Below, piece after piece: positions 50,691 to 61,400 of a DNA stretch of 64,000 bases. The translations under genes and the position numbers were made by a program. The DNA lies in contig SSBO01000003.1 in assembly GCA_005281725.1 (NCBI GenBank), positions 3,213,824 through 3,277,823 on the forward strand, read 5' to 3'. This DNA comes from Wuchereria bancrofti. Taxonomy: Eukaryota > Nematoda > Chromadorea > Rhabditida > Onchocercidae. The notes under the pieces were generated by a model. It ran no database searches. It had not been told where the DNA came from and saw only the letters and a list, made by a program, of their open reading frames with translations. Numbering within the stretch: position 1 is the stretch's first letter; each line of letters starts with the position of its first letter.

Positions 50691-53600
50691 ATGTCCACAG
50701 CACCATTACATATTGGCAATCTACAAATTGATTTTACAAAACGCTTACTTTCAATTGATCGATTTGATGTTGTAATTAATGATAATGATAATTCAACTAT
50801 TAATATTGCTACTGCTACTATTCCTGCTACAATAAAACAGGAAGAATTTAAGCGAACATTAACAATAAATATTGGATGTGCTATTATTGATCAAACTATA
50901 CAACTAAATGAGTATACAATAAATGATAATTTATTACGAATTAAAATTAATGATGGAACTGAATTGTTAATTAAATATGATAGAAAGGAAGAATTATATG
51001 AAAAATATGAAATTGAATGGACAAATATCAAATGTTATCATTATATGAAAGATGTGATAAAGGCTGATGCTAATAGCCAATGGTATGGTGGACCTCAAAT
51101 AGCTCAGCAAACTTGGCCTTTGGCTAAAACTCTGCAACAATTTTCACCTTATTTATCATCGGATATATTAAAGGTAAACTATTATAGTATATAGTTTTGC
51201 TAAAATTAATTTTTTCTTTCTTTCATTATTGATTATTTTTGTTTTGTATTAAATTTTTTAAAAAGTCATCAAATAATAATTGTAAAAATTTGTTTAAAAT
51301 TTACAAAAAATTTTAAATAAATTTTCTATAAACTATTTGTTACATTGCATTTGTGAAAAAAACTTTTTTCGTTTCTAATTTCTTTTAGATATCTCAAAAT
51401 TATAGCTCAATTTTATCATTTTCATAATAATGCAAAAAATAATATATCTGGAATGGAGCGTTACTGGTTATGTTCCAGTAAATTTGCTATTTTTGTACCA
51501 GATAATATACCACTTTGGACATCATATAACTATGACAAACTTTCACTTCAAGCACAAATTGATAATTCTCCTTATATTGGTTTCTTTGTAAGTTACAGTC
51601 TTTTTTTTTTTCTTTTAGAAGAGAAAGAAGACTTGAAATTATCCAGAAAAAATCGAAAATATCAGTTGAAATTATTCAAAAGTTTGAAAAAAAAAAAACG
51701 ATCCTTTATATATGTTTGCCAGATAGTTTAGTTTGTATGATGATAAAATTATCATGATATAGACAAAATAATGATCGAGCTTTTTAAATTTTCAGGACTT
51801 ATTTTTATTTTTTTTTTATCAATTTTTTTTTTTTATTTGTATTTGAGATCTTAAAGATGAAAATGATATGAACAGCTGTAGCAATTTTCAAATGTTTTGT
51901 TATATTTAACTTTTAAAATTTATTAATATTAAAGTACTTTAAAGAAAACCGATTTTTTCTAGCAAACTTTTGCTTGTTGCTTTTTTTATTTGTTTTTTAG
52001 AAAGACATTTTCTTTTTAGGCTAATACTGTTGCACCAAGTCTTTCCTATTCAATATTTGTAGCAAAATGTTGTACGTTACGTGAATTTCATATCGCTGTT
52101 CATGGAAATTTGTATGATTCATGTAAAACTATTCCTGATGAAGCAATGATTCGTAAGCCTATTTGGTCAACCTGGGCAAGGTAACAATTGTTTATATGCC
52201 CTTTTATATAGTCAATTTTTTAAATTACCTCATTAGCCTAATCTTCACTTGTTTAATTATCTATTTATTCAATATTCCTACTTCTCTAATAATAGATATC
52301 AATTTTTGCATTTGTAATTAAAGATACTCGGAGAAAGTAACACAACATGATGTGCTTGAATTTGCTCAAGAAATTCTAAATAATCATGCACCAATTTGCC
52401 AACTTGAATTAGATGATAACTGGGCTACACATTATGGCGATTTTGATGTACATTTCTTTTCTGTAATTTAATTCAAATGATTTTTTTAATTTCGGTTGAA
52501 TTTATTCTTTCTATTTTAAATTTTTTGAAACTTTGGTTTCTTAGATTTGAAATCCTGAGAAAAATTTTTTTTTGGAATGAAGATAGTGAATATTTATTGA
52601 GTAATTCAGTTTAGTTCTTTCATATTAATATCCCTTGTATTCTAGTTTAATAAGGTTAAGTTCCCGGATGTGGAAGGTATGTGCAAACAACTGGAACAAT
52701 CGAATATTCGATTAACTCTATGGGTTCATCCATTTGTCAGTTTGATTAGCGAAAATGGGAAAAATCCGACATTACGGCATTTATTTGTGAGAGATTCCAA
52801 TGGTCAACCGGGAATTGTTGAGTGGTGGCAAGGACAAGCTTATGTGATCGATTTCACAAATCCTGAAGCGGTGCAGTGGTTTTGTGAACAGTTGGAAGGA
52901 ATGAAAAAGGTTAGTTGATTTGAAAAGAGTAATTTAATTAGTAGGATTTTTCAAAATTGACACAACTGTACTGATTTCACTATATTGCTAATGATGGGAA
53001 AGTTTTAAGTCTTTTAAAAAATAATTAAGGATAGGAGAATTTGTTTAAGATTATGATCAAAGATAGTTCTAAATATTGATCAAATATGAATTGCTAGAAG
53101 AAAAGGATAATGGCAAAAGTACTACGGATAATGACGACTGTAATCGATCCGGAAGGAATAAGTTTATCATATGCTTTTACTTTTTTTCAGGTTGGCATTT
53201 TCTCATTCAAATTTGATGCAGGTGAAGTGACCTATCTTCCAGAAGATGTTCATCTATATTCTGGTGCTTCACCAAATGATTTTTGCGAGGCTTACGTACG
53301 TACAGCTGCATCGTTTGGATCTTCAGTTGAGGTACATATTGAAATAAACATAAATTGAAATGACAATAATTTATTTATTTCCCGAATAATTGTGCCCCTA
53401 ATTTTAAGATATTAATTAATATTCATAAAAATTCCACAATTATGAATATATAAAACAATGTTTTGTCTGGAATAGTTCAAAGTTGAACATTAAACAAATC
53501 TCGATGCAAATATTTTTTGCATAGCATAAGAACTAATTAGAGTGAATCTTAGTTATAACGATCAATTAAATAAAATATAGCGGTCATTCATTTTTCAAAT

Positions 53601-55184
53601 GGATTAATTCAAGTATGTAAATCTGAATAATTTAATTAATTTTGTAAAAAAAAGGAAAAGTATGCATTTGTCAATGCTTGTATTAATATGGAGTATCAAA
53701 ATGAAATTTATTGCTTATTTTATTTGTTACAGGTAAGAGTTTTTCGTCATACACAATCTCTACCCATATTTTACAGGACAATGGATCGCTTGTCAACCTG
53801 GTTTGTATAGTTCTTATTTCCTTTTTTCCCAAATTTCTACAGTTAATAGGAAATGATAATTTGCAGTCTGTTACTGCGTAATTAATTGATTAATCTTTTT
53901 TTTTTGAAGATAAGTATGTAATTTGTGTAGTTTTCGATTGTCTATATTGTTAAGTATAATTTTAGGAATAACATTGGTTTGAACACTTTAATACCAGTGG
54001 TACTTAATTTCGGACTACACGGTTATTATTATAATTTACCGGATATGATAGGTGGTAATGGATATGGTGGTGAAAAATGCAGCAAAGAATTGTATATTCG
54101 TTGGATGCAGGCATCCTTTTTATTTTAAGGGAAAGAATAAATTGCTGCATATATTTCTTTCTTATTTATTTTAATTCTTTAAAAATTTCATTTTTTTCAA
54201 ATTTTATCTATCATTTTAGTTTTCTCTTATCATTTTACATATGAAAATAGTATTTTTCATAGTTTAACAATGGACAATACAATAGTATTGTCCATATTAA
54301 TTAATTAATTAGTCAAATATGAGTAGTTCCAGTCATGTGCAGTCGCTGATTGGTTGCACCGTAAAAGTTTTTATTCCGTTCAGGAAATCTCTGCATGGGA
54401 TAATTCGATTTAAATGATTTATTCAGATTTTTGTCCGGCAGTTCTGCTAATTATAAATGATAACAAATGCCTATTATTTTTTTTTTTCTTAAGGCAAATG
54501 AATTCCTGCTGTCTATGCAATTTTCATATCCTCCATGGCAATATGACGATGAGTTGTGTGATATTTTCCATCGGATTATGCAGAAACGAAATGAGATGAT
54601 GAATTTTTTAATTGAAGCTTGCCGGAAAAGTTGTAAAAGCGGTCAACCCGTAATACGGTTTGTAATTCTTTTATTTAATTGCATTAAATTTCTATTAAAT
54701 AATTGCACGGCTTTATGTTGGAGAATCCGGAAATATGACTTCCGGATGTTTGCTATAAGCATCATTCCTCTTATGAAAGAATATTCAGTGGTTCACTGAA
54801 GCTGATTAAAACACCAGTCAAAAAAGATATTTAATAAAAAATGATATTTCTCATATTTTAGGCCATTATGGTGGTTATCGGAAGATCCGGAAGCATTGTA
54901 CTCTGGTGATCAGTTTGTAATCGACGATACTATGATTGTTGCACCAATTTTGACTGAAGGTGCAACATCACGAAATGTTTTTCTCCCAAATGGTATTTGG
55001 GAGCATGAATTAACGCACAATATTTACACAGGACCGAGTAAATTGACTATCGAAGTAAGTAAATTCAGGATGATTTGAAAATCAAATTTCGGAAGAAAGT
55101 TACGGCATTATTTTATTATCCCCTTTCTTTTTTCAGGCTCCTCTTTTCCATCATGCACCGCCATATTTTACTTCTGTTGAATAA
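50691..55184 (+). CDS. MYORG: GH31 family alpha-glycosidase, MYORG-type, 11 exons, about 661 residues
   Basis: Exons: 50691-51186, 51406-51587, 52020-52180, 52324-52447, 52646-52909, 53191-53331, 53733-53800, 53966-54110, 54494-54657, 54862-55054, 55137-55184. Landmarks in order: [62 protein letters not shown] (Asp is the expected nucleophile), MDRLSTW (Asp is the expected acid/base), [15 protein letters not shown] and [19 protein letters not shown]. This order matches human MYORG, an alpha-galactosidase-type GH31 enzyme of the ER/Golgi lumen. Both catalytic Asp are kept, so an active retaining glycosidase is likely. Unlike MYORG no N-terminal signal anchor is visible, and a stop precedes the ATG, so how it reaches a lumen is unclear. 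The exon 1-2 junction is uncertain: the better donor at 51174 breaks the frame. Exon 8 ends at a GC donor. AATAAA at 55291-55296 marks the 3' end. Confidence 0.88.
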
Positions 55185-55290
55185 CTGTTTTGGCAGAAAT
55201 ATTTTATTATGGCTATTCTAGCATACTAATGAATTGACTTCATCTACTAATTCCCCTTTCTCCCAACGTTTGATTCAATTAAAGTATGTT

Positions 55291-55296
55291 AATAAA
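55291..55296 (+). terminator. Polyadenylation signal of the GH31 gene
   Basis: AATAAA about 107 bases after the stop codon at 55184. Confidence 0.5.
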
Positions 55297-55703
55297 TCTT
55301 AATTGTATAGCCTATATAAGAAAACTGAATCAATCGAAATCAAAATATTAGGATAAAACTTGAGTTTTATTTTTGTATAAGATATATTTTTTGCTTCTTC
55401 CTCTATCTCTTAATTTCATTGCTTGCATGCCTGATTCAAAAGCATTTTAATTAAAATTTCAAAATTCCTCAAAAACTGATCTTGGCCAAGTAATCTTTCC
55501 ATAAAGCCATATTTTAATCGAACGATAAAAGAGAAAAACATCCATCATTGGTGAAATTTGAATCCCAAAAATGGAAAGCATAAATTGAATCAGCATTGAT
55601 ATTCTCACTTTGAATATTTTCTCTTCTATTATTTTAAAGCTATAAATTTCTACTGCAAGCATTGAAATATTATTCATTTATACCATTACTATATTTTTGG
55701 AAT

Positions 55704-56041
55704 TTAAGCATTTTTCTTGTTAGTTGAAGAGCAATTTTTCAAATGTACATTCATTTCATCAAACTTTTGCTGTTCTATTTCTTGCTGCGCTATATTCTGC
55801 GGATCATTTATACATTTAGGTGGAAATGACTCGCTCACTCCTGTGACAATTTTAATAAATTGAAATTTACTTATACATAATGCAGAATGCACATAAGTTT
55901 GAATTTCTCCGAAAACAAAAAAAAAAAAAGATTTGCCTAATAATACAATAAAATACCTTTCTGAGTACCTGGTGAACCGTATACCGTCATTCTAGTTATT
56001 GGGAAAATTTCTGAAGTAAATTTACCGTCTAAAATGCTCAT
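55704..56041 (-). CDS. Small two-exon gene, 73 residues, unknown family
   Basis: Exon 55957-56041 starts MSILDGKFTSEIFPITRMTV and ends at an AAAG/GTATTT donor. Exon 55704-55840 follows a TTGTCACAG acceptor, reads GVSESFPPKCINDPQNIAQQ and stops at 55704. The phases match (1 base left, 2 bases taken), giving 73 residues. The C-terminal half is Gln/Glu-rich and probably helical. There are two cysteines and no membrane segment. It lies tail to tail with the GH31 gene, 520 bases from its stop, and on the MED13 strand. No clear trans-splice acceptor precedes the ATG, so an upstream exon cannot be excluded. I do not recognise the family. Confidence 0.5.
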
Positions 56042-57386
56042 TTTTTGTTTTACATTTAAAACAGTTTCAGTAGATTAATGAGTTCATTATTTCATATTTG
56101 GAATTATCAACGATATAACCCAATGTTTTTCAAAGTTTCAAAAAAATTCCAAACTTCGAACCTTCTAACCTCTTCTTTAACATACCTTTGTAGGACCAAT
56201 CCACTTTTCCGACCATTCGTTACAAATTCAATTAGTTAAATGGAATCTTTTATTTCCCTTCCACTCATTTCTATCAGTATGAGCATTAAATTATAAAACT
56301 ATATTTCTTTTACCTAATATGTGTGAAGCCAATCATTATCACGACTATACACCAAACACTAATCTCTTGGCCAAATAACACCAAATCAGTACGATAGCTA
56401 ATATATCAGCAAGTTCCAAAAAATGCTTCTAACCATTATAATCAAAATATAATGAATCATGCTATCAATTGTGTAAGAAGGAACTGAAAATTGCTTCTTT
56501 GACCAACCATTTCTAGATCTCGAATTCAAAAAAAAAGTGTTGTCGAGAATATAAGAACAGGGAAATAAACTTGATAAAAAAAAATGATGCAACATTTGAA
56601 TGCGTTGTATGAGAAAGAATTATCATCTCATTTCCTTTTCATTAATTTATTGTATACCCAATTTCAAATGTAACCTTCCAATTCCTTGATTAAAGAAAAG
56701 AACAAATGCCAATAACTATTCTCATTTTCCATAATGGAGAAAATAAAGTTGCTGAGAAAAAAAAAAGCTCACAAATAAACAAACTATTGTTTCATTTGCA
56801 TCGTTCAACATCAAATACAAATATCACAAATATCAATTATAAAATCAATAAACTACTTAAACGAAAACAAAAAAAAAAACTTCCATTAAATAAGAACAAA
56901 AGCACAAAAATTTGAAGTATGCAAAAATAAATGAAAGAAACACTACGACAAGTAACAAGTCTCACAGCATGATTTTAATCTATTCTGAAAATTCTGATAA
57001 AAAATTAATACAAATAAAAGAAATCAAATAAATTAATTCAAGATATCGCTTCAAAAAAAAAAAAAAAAAAAAACGACCGTATTCATCACCTAAACACAAT
57101 TTATTTTTTTTAACAAAAGAAATAGACGGAAGAAATAATCATAAATAATGTAAAATTCAAATAAAATGAAAGCGAAAAAAAAAATTCAAATTTTATACGA
57201 TCAATTAATTCATAGCTGTGCTACTACTAAACGGATAATATATAGCAATAAATAATTTGATACACAATCATTGACAAATAAGGAAAGAAGAAATAGAACA
57301 AATAAAAAATAAACCATATGTATAGACAAATTACAAATGAAAGAAGAAAAACTGATTTGTACAACTGGTTAAGAAAAAGAAAAAAG
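56042..57386. other. Intergenic, AT-rich
   Basis: No supported gene. Contains a 22-base poly-A run at 57053-57074 and a low-complexity Lys/Asn-rich open frame at 56706-56915 on plus. Confidence 0.5.
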
Positions 57387-57445
57387 TTGGCACCGGAAGA
57401 CTGTAAAAACTTCCGGAAAAAAAAGAAGCCAGATTTTCAATTTTT
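57387..57445 (-). repeat. Dispersed hairpin repeat, copy 1
   Basis: About 59 bases nearly identical to 63122-63180. On the plus strand it contains a 7-bp inverted repeat, CCGGAAG at 57393-57399 with CTTCCGG at 57410-57416 around a 10-base loop (ACTGTAAAAA), followed by an A-rich stretch and AGAAGCCAGATTTTCAA. It sits about 1 kb beyond the MED13 stop codon, in the same orientation relative to MED13 as copy 2. Confidence 0.85.
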
Positions 57446-57603
57446 CATTTTCCAGAAGTTATGAATAACCCTGAAGTTGTGCTAAATATGAAAAAAAAGT
57501 AATAATGATAATTCGGAATCCAGATTTTGAGAAAAATTCTAGGATTTTTTTCGGTACATTATACGACTGCAAAAAAGAAAAATACAAATTGCAGAAGATG
57601 ATA

Positions 57604-57607
<4 letters not shown>

Positions 57608-57639
<32 letters not shown>
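57608..57639. repeat. TG dinucleotide microsatellite
   Basis: Sixteen uninterrupted GT/TG units. They generate long Thr-His open frames on the minus strand that are not genes. Confidence 0.97.
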
Positions 57640-57641
<2 letters not shown>

Positions 57642-57655
57642 TGTCATACATAATT

Positions 57656-58005
57656 TCAAGATAATCTGAGCTCGAAATTAATATCCATAATTGTAAATGC
57701 AACAAGTCCCAACCAGAAATATTTTGCACCAGGAAAAAGATTTCTGGTATATTTGTCACTGAGTACCTTAACCTGAGCCTATATTGTTCACTGCACTGTA
57801 AATAGTAAAAATAAATTATTAAAAAAAATTCCTATAAGTTTATGAAAAGCCAATAAAAACTTGAAATCAAAAAAAACTGCAAAAACCTGCTTACAAAGCG
57901 AAAAACGAATGTCGTTATCGAAATCGAAATAATGGAAATAAAAAGGACTGCAGCAAATGATGTTAAAATGAAGTAAATACAATCTAGTAGGAAATCAAAT
58001 ACAAT
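57656..58005 (-). CDS. Candidate small membrane protein, last two exons, partial
   Basis: Exon 57895-58005 (or 57895-57983) encodes a strongly hydrophobic segment, YFILTSFAAVLFISIISISI followed by TTFVFRF, and ends at a GTAAGC donor. Exon 57656-57778 follows an AATATAG acceptor and reads AQVKVLSDKYTRNLFPGAKY then FWLGLVAFTIMDINF before a TGA. The junction is in phase 0. Together they predict two membrane spans joined by a short basic loop containing KYTR. That motif recalls the OST subunit TMEM258, but the rest does not fit well enough to name it. A start could be the ATG at about 58280 (MSEVRF) after a TTTTTGAG acceptor, but I could not fix the 5' exon. The gene would lie just downstream of MED13 on the same strand. 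Confidence 0.33.
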
Positions 58006-58033
58006 CTAGTACAAAATGAAATACAATCTAGGA
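57975..58033. repeat. Tandem repeat, three units of about 22 bases
   Basis: AAATACAATCTAG occurs three times in a row at spacings of 21-22 bases. On the minus strand each unit ends in CTAG followed by ATTGTATTT, so it triplicates a possible splice acceptor for the small membrane protein candidate. Confidence 0.8.
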
Positions 58034-58460
58034 CAATGCCTTTCTCACACAATACATAATAATTATATAATTCACAATTCTAAATTTGCAAAAAAGTGAA
58101 ATAATGTAATAATAATAATACACTTCCAAATATTTTAAATAAAAGAAATGAAGAGAAAATTCAAATAGCTTTCATAGCCCGTGAAAAGTTTTTTAACACA
58201 TAACGCGACCTTTCAACTAATACAGAATAAAACAATCACCGATTATTGCTGCGAAATCTTGCACTAAAACGAACCTCGGACATAAGTTGATCTCAAAAAT
58301 TTAAGTCAGTTATACATGTTTCTGCTTTGAGTAAAACTTCCTAAATCTTCACTTCCTGCGTCTTTTCATGCTAAATCAATCTCAAAACTCAGTAATCAGG
58401 GAGGGAATCTCAAATATCACAATAACCTTTTGAGCGTAAAACAAGATGAACATTCATCTT
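58034..58460. other. 3' flank of MED13
   Basis: Expected to hold the MED13 3' UTR. A minus-strand ATG at about 58280 opens 15 codons (MSEVRFSARFRSNNR) ending at a GTGATT donor-like site; this may be the first exon of the small membrane protein candidate. Confidence 0.35.
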
Positions 58461-61400
58461 TCAATTGATGAAGCGATTAACGGCATTGCAAAGCCACATA
58501 AGAGCTTGAATATGAACAGGTAGACAGGAACGTCGCTCACCGCTTACCAGATCCATATTGAGCCAGGATAAGGCATTGTACATTTCCAAAACATACCTCA
58601 AATTAAAATATAATATTTTTTCAAAAAGAGAAGCTTTAAGAATAAATTGGCAAAATACAACTGCTCTTAATTCTAGCTGAAATCTTTCCAGCATAACTGA
58701 GGAAAGATGATAATAAAGCGGTAACTATATTTTAAAATGCAGTGGAAATTTAAATTCAGAAATTATGCTGTTCTAAAAAAGCTGTTCAGTCAATGCTTGA
58801 AGAATGTTATGTTTATATGGAATAGTACCTGAGAACATCGGCTGTTGCCTGGCTATCCAACTGATGATGACAAGCTTCGGTACCTTTACCAAATGACGAG
58901 ATATCATCGCCTTGTTGAACATTTGGCGTATTTAAATGAAGTGAACTTTTCAAGTGTACCGGATTTCGCCGCTTCGCAGAAGGACAAGCCGACCAGAACC
59001 ACTCCGGTAAATCCGATGCTGGTGCTGTTGAAATATAGTAGCCGGTAGCAAGCGGTTGATTTTCTATCGAAACATCTGGAAATATTGACTGATTTTTCTG
59101 AAATTTGCAGGTGTGATAGATAGAGTCAAACAAAATTTATGAAAATTACTGAACAAAGAAGTTGGACTGTTTCAAGTAAAACTCATAAAATTTAAACCAA
59201 AATATGACCCACTGTAATAAAATAAGCTTAAAAAAAATAAGCATATTGGATTTACTCTAATTTTATCGCCCTGAAATGCATTTCTTCTAGGAGGCATATT
59301 ATATACCCCAACCATTTCTGAATAAAAGTACAAGATACAAGAGAATTATAGTTATTTTACAGATCAAATAACTCCTGCTGTTAAAAATAATATGACTCCA
59401 AATTAAAAGTACCATTAAAGAATGAATGTAAAAGTATATCTTTTAATACTGTCATTTCACTTTTAAAAGATATGTTGTAATATTTTGATATGCTCACCAG
59501 CATATTCACTTGGAATCCCTGTATTTCCACCCAGTCGAAAGCTTGCCGATTGTGGCGGTGGTCCAGTTCCATTTGTCATCAAATCCTCACCGTTTCCAAT
59601 CAGTTCACTGAATTCCTCACCAATTTCTTCTGCTAACAAATTTGAAAAGTCATCCTCTTCTAATTCAGCAACGCCATTCCCACCTTGATGATCTAACTGT
59701 AATAAGATTTACAAATTAGGGAAGTATCAGAAATATTAAAATCACGCGACATATAACAGAACTTATTGAATTGTACGTGAAGAAAGAGTGTCAGATATTT
59801 TAACCCACCACTCGTTTGCCGTTATGAAAAACTGAAAATGTGGTAGTAGTTTGAAGCCGCATACATGCCGATAACAAACAGATTAGAATGCTGATTTTTA
59901 AGGGCTTTCCACTGTCAGAAGCTCAAACCAAAAACAAAATCACTTCAATGGTGGGAAAATAATTTTTTCTGCATTTATATTTCAATTCCGAGACAATTAA
60001 AGTTTATATTTTGAAAAACTGGTATAAGGACCAAAGAATATGTCCAAAGTTGAAATTTTTACGTTAACAACTTTTTAAAGTAGAATCTACAAAAATTCCT
60101 CAAACTGCCATTAAGTTTTAAGTATAATTTTGTGTAAAAAATGCTTCAAATATTTGAAGAAAACATACATTCAACTCGGGACTAGTAGGAAAAACCAAAA
60201 TATGTGTACAGCTTGTATCATCCGGTGTCGTCAGTGCACGATGTCGGGAGTTTTTCAAAAAACGATCATCGTGCTGGAAAGATGATGGGAAAACACGAAG
60301 GTGTGCTTCAGGTTCCAGACTAACCAAACAAGCTGACAACACTCCAGGAACTTCCTAAAACATGAATGTTACTTCCAGTTAAATAAATTTATAGTAAGAA
60401 GTTCATATCATTTAGAAATTTGGCTTAAATTAGCGTCATTCATGATCTAAATTTGTTTAGTAGTTTTTTGGATCTGAATAAAAACGAGATCAAATTTGAA
60501 TATAAAACTGATATATATTATTCGTTTCGATAAGGAAAAACAAGAAATACCGAAGTTCCGGGCATCACATGGCATGCCCGACATACATGTTTCATGCGTG
60601 TTCCAACTTGTTTCAAATAAGATTTGCTGAGAATTTGAGTCCAAACTGAAATAAACCGAGTAAGAATCATTTTAATCAAACTTAACCACCAAGGTCTATT
60701 ACTTCGTAGTTACTTACTTTAAAACAGTGGGAATTTAAATCAGAAAACCAAAAATTTTCGAACTCATTAAATGATAATCTATAATGAAAAGAGAGAGCAA
60801 TGCGCATGAAAACAAGCTTATAGGCGAAAATTTAGGGGTTGACGATTCATCCATAATTCATTTAGTTTAATTTAGTTTCAAATTTAAATTATCGATTTTT
60901 TATCACATTAAAGTAAGGATGGCTCATTCCTGATACCGGTGCTCTGGAAATAATAGATGTGACCTAAATATCAAAAGAAAAACTTACATTTAAATTCTCC
61001 ATGACCAATTCGTCCAACCCTACCGATAACAAGTCTCCAATTCCTGGTGCCATTGGCCAACGTACCCAAAATGTATGACCACAAACGATACAAACTGTCC
61101 CGGATCTGTGTCGACTGTTTGTACCTCATATTCACCCTACAATAAACAAGCATTTTCCAAATCAGACCGCTATTTACACTAACCCATATCATTTCCAAAT
61201 CAGACCATAATTCCAGATATACTGCCCACAGTTAGATCTTCTCAAGATCTTCAAGGTTTGTTTGTACCGCCGAATCCTTGGGAAAGCCATCATGCTATCC
61301 CATAAATCAAAAGAAAAGCTGTTCTCAGAAATGTTATCTTTTGGTCACTGCGAATGATTTTGCGAGAAAAAAGTTCAAGTTAAGCAACATATAATTATTC

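Noticed and set aside
56706..56915. Plus-strand Lys/Asn-rich open frame
   Set aside because: AT-rich low complexity, no conserved feature and no polarity of codon use.
57459..57759. Two overlapping minus-strand frames with Thr-His runs
   Set aside because: Both arise from reading the TG microsatellite; the better exon here is in a different frame (57656-57778).
58845..59048. Plus-strand open frame
   Set aside because: Antisense to a MED13 exon with strong family identity on the minus strand.
59485..59688. Plus-strand Ser/Pro-rich open frame
   Set aside because: Antisense to the acidic MED13 exon 59498-59696.
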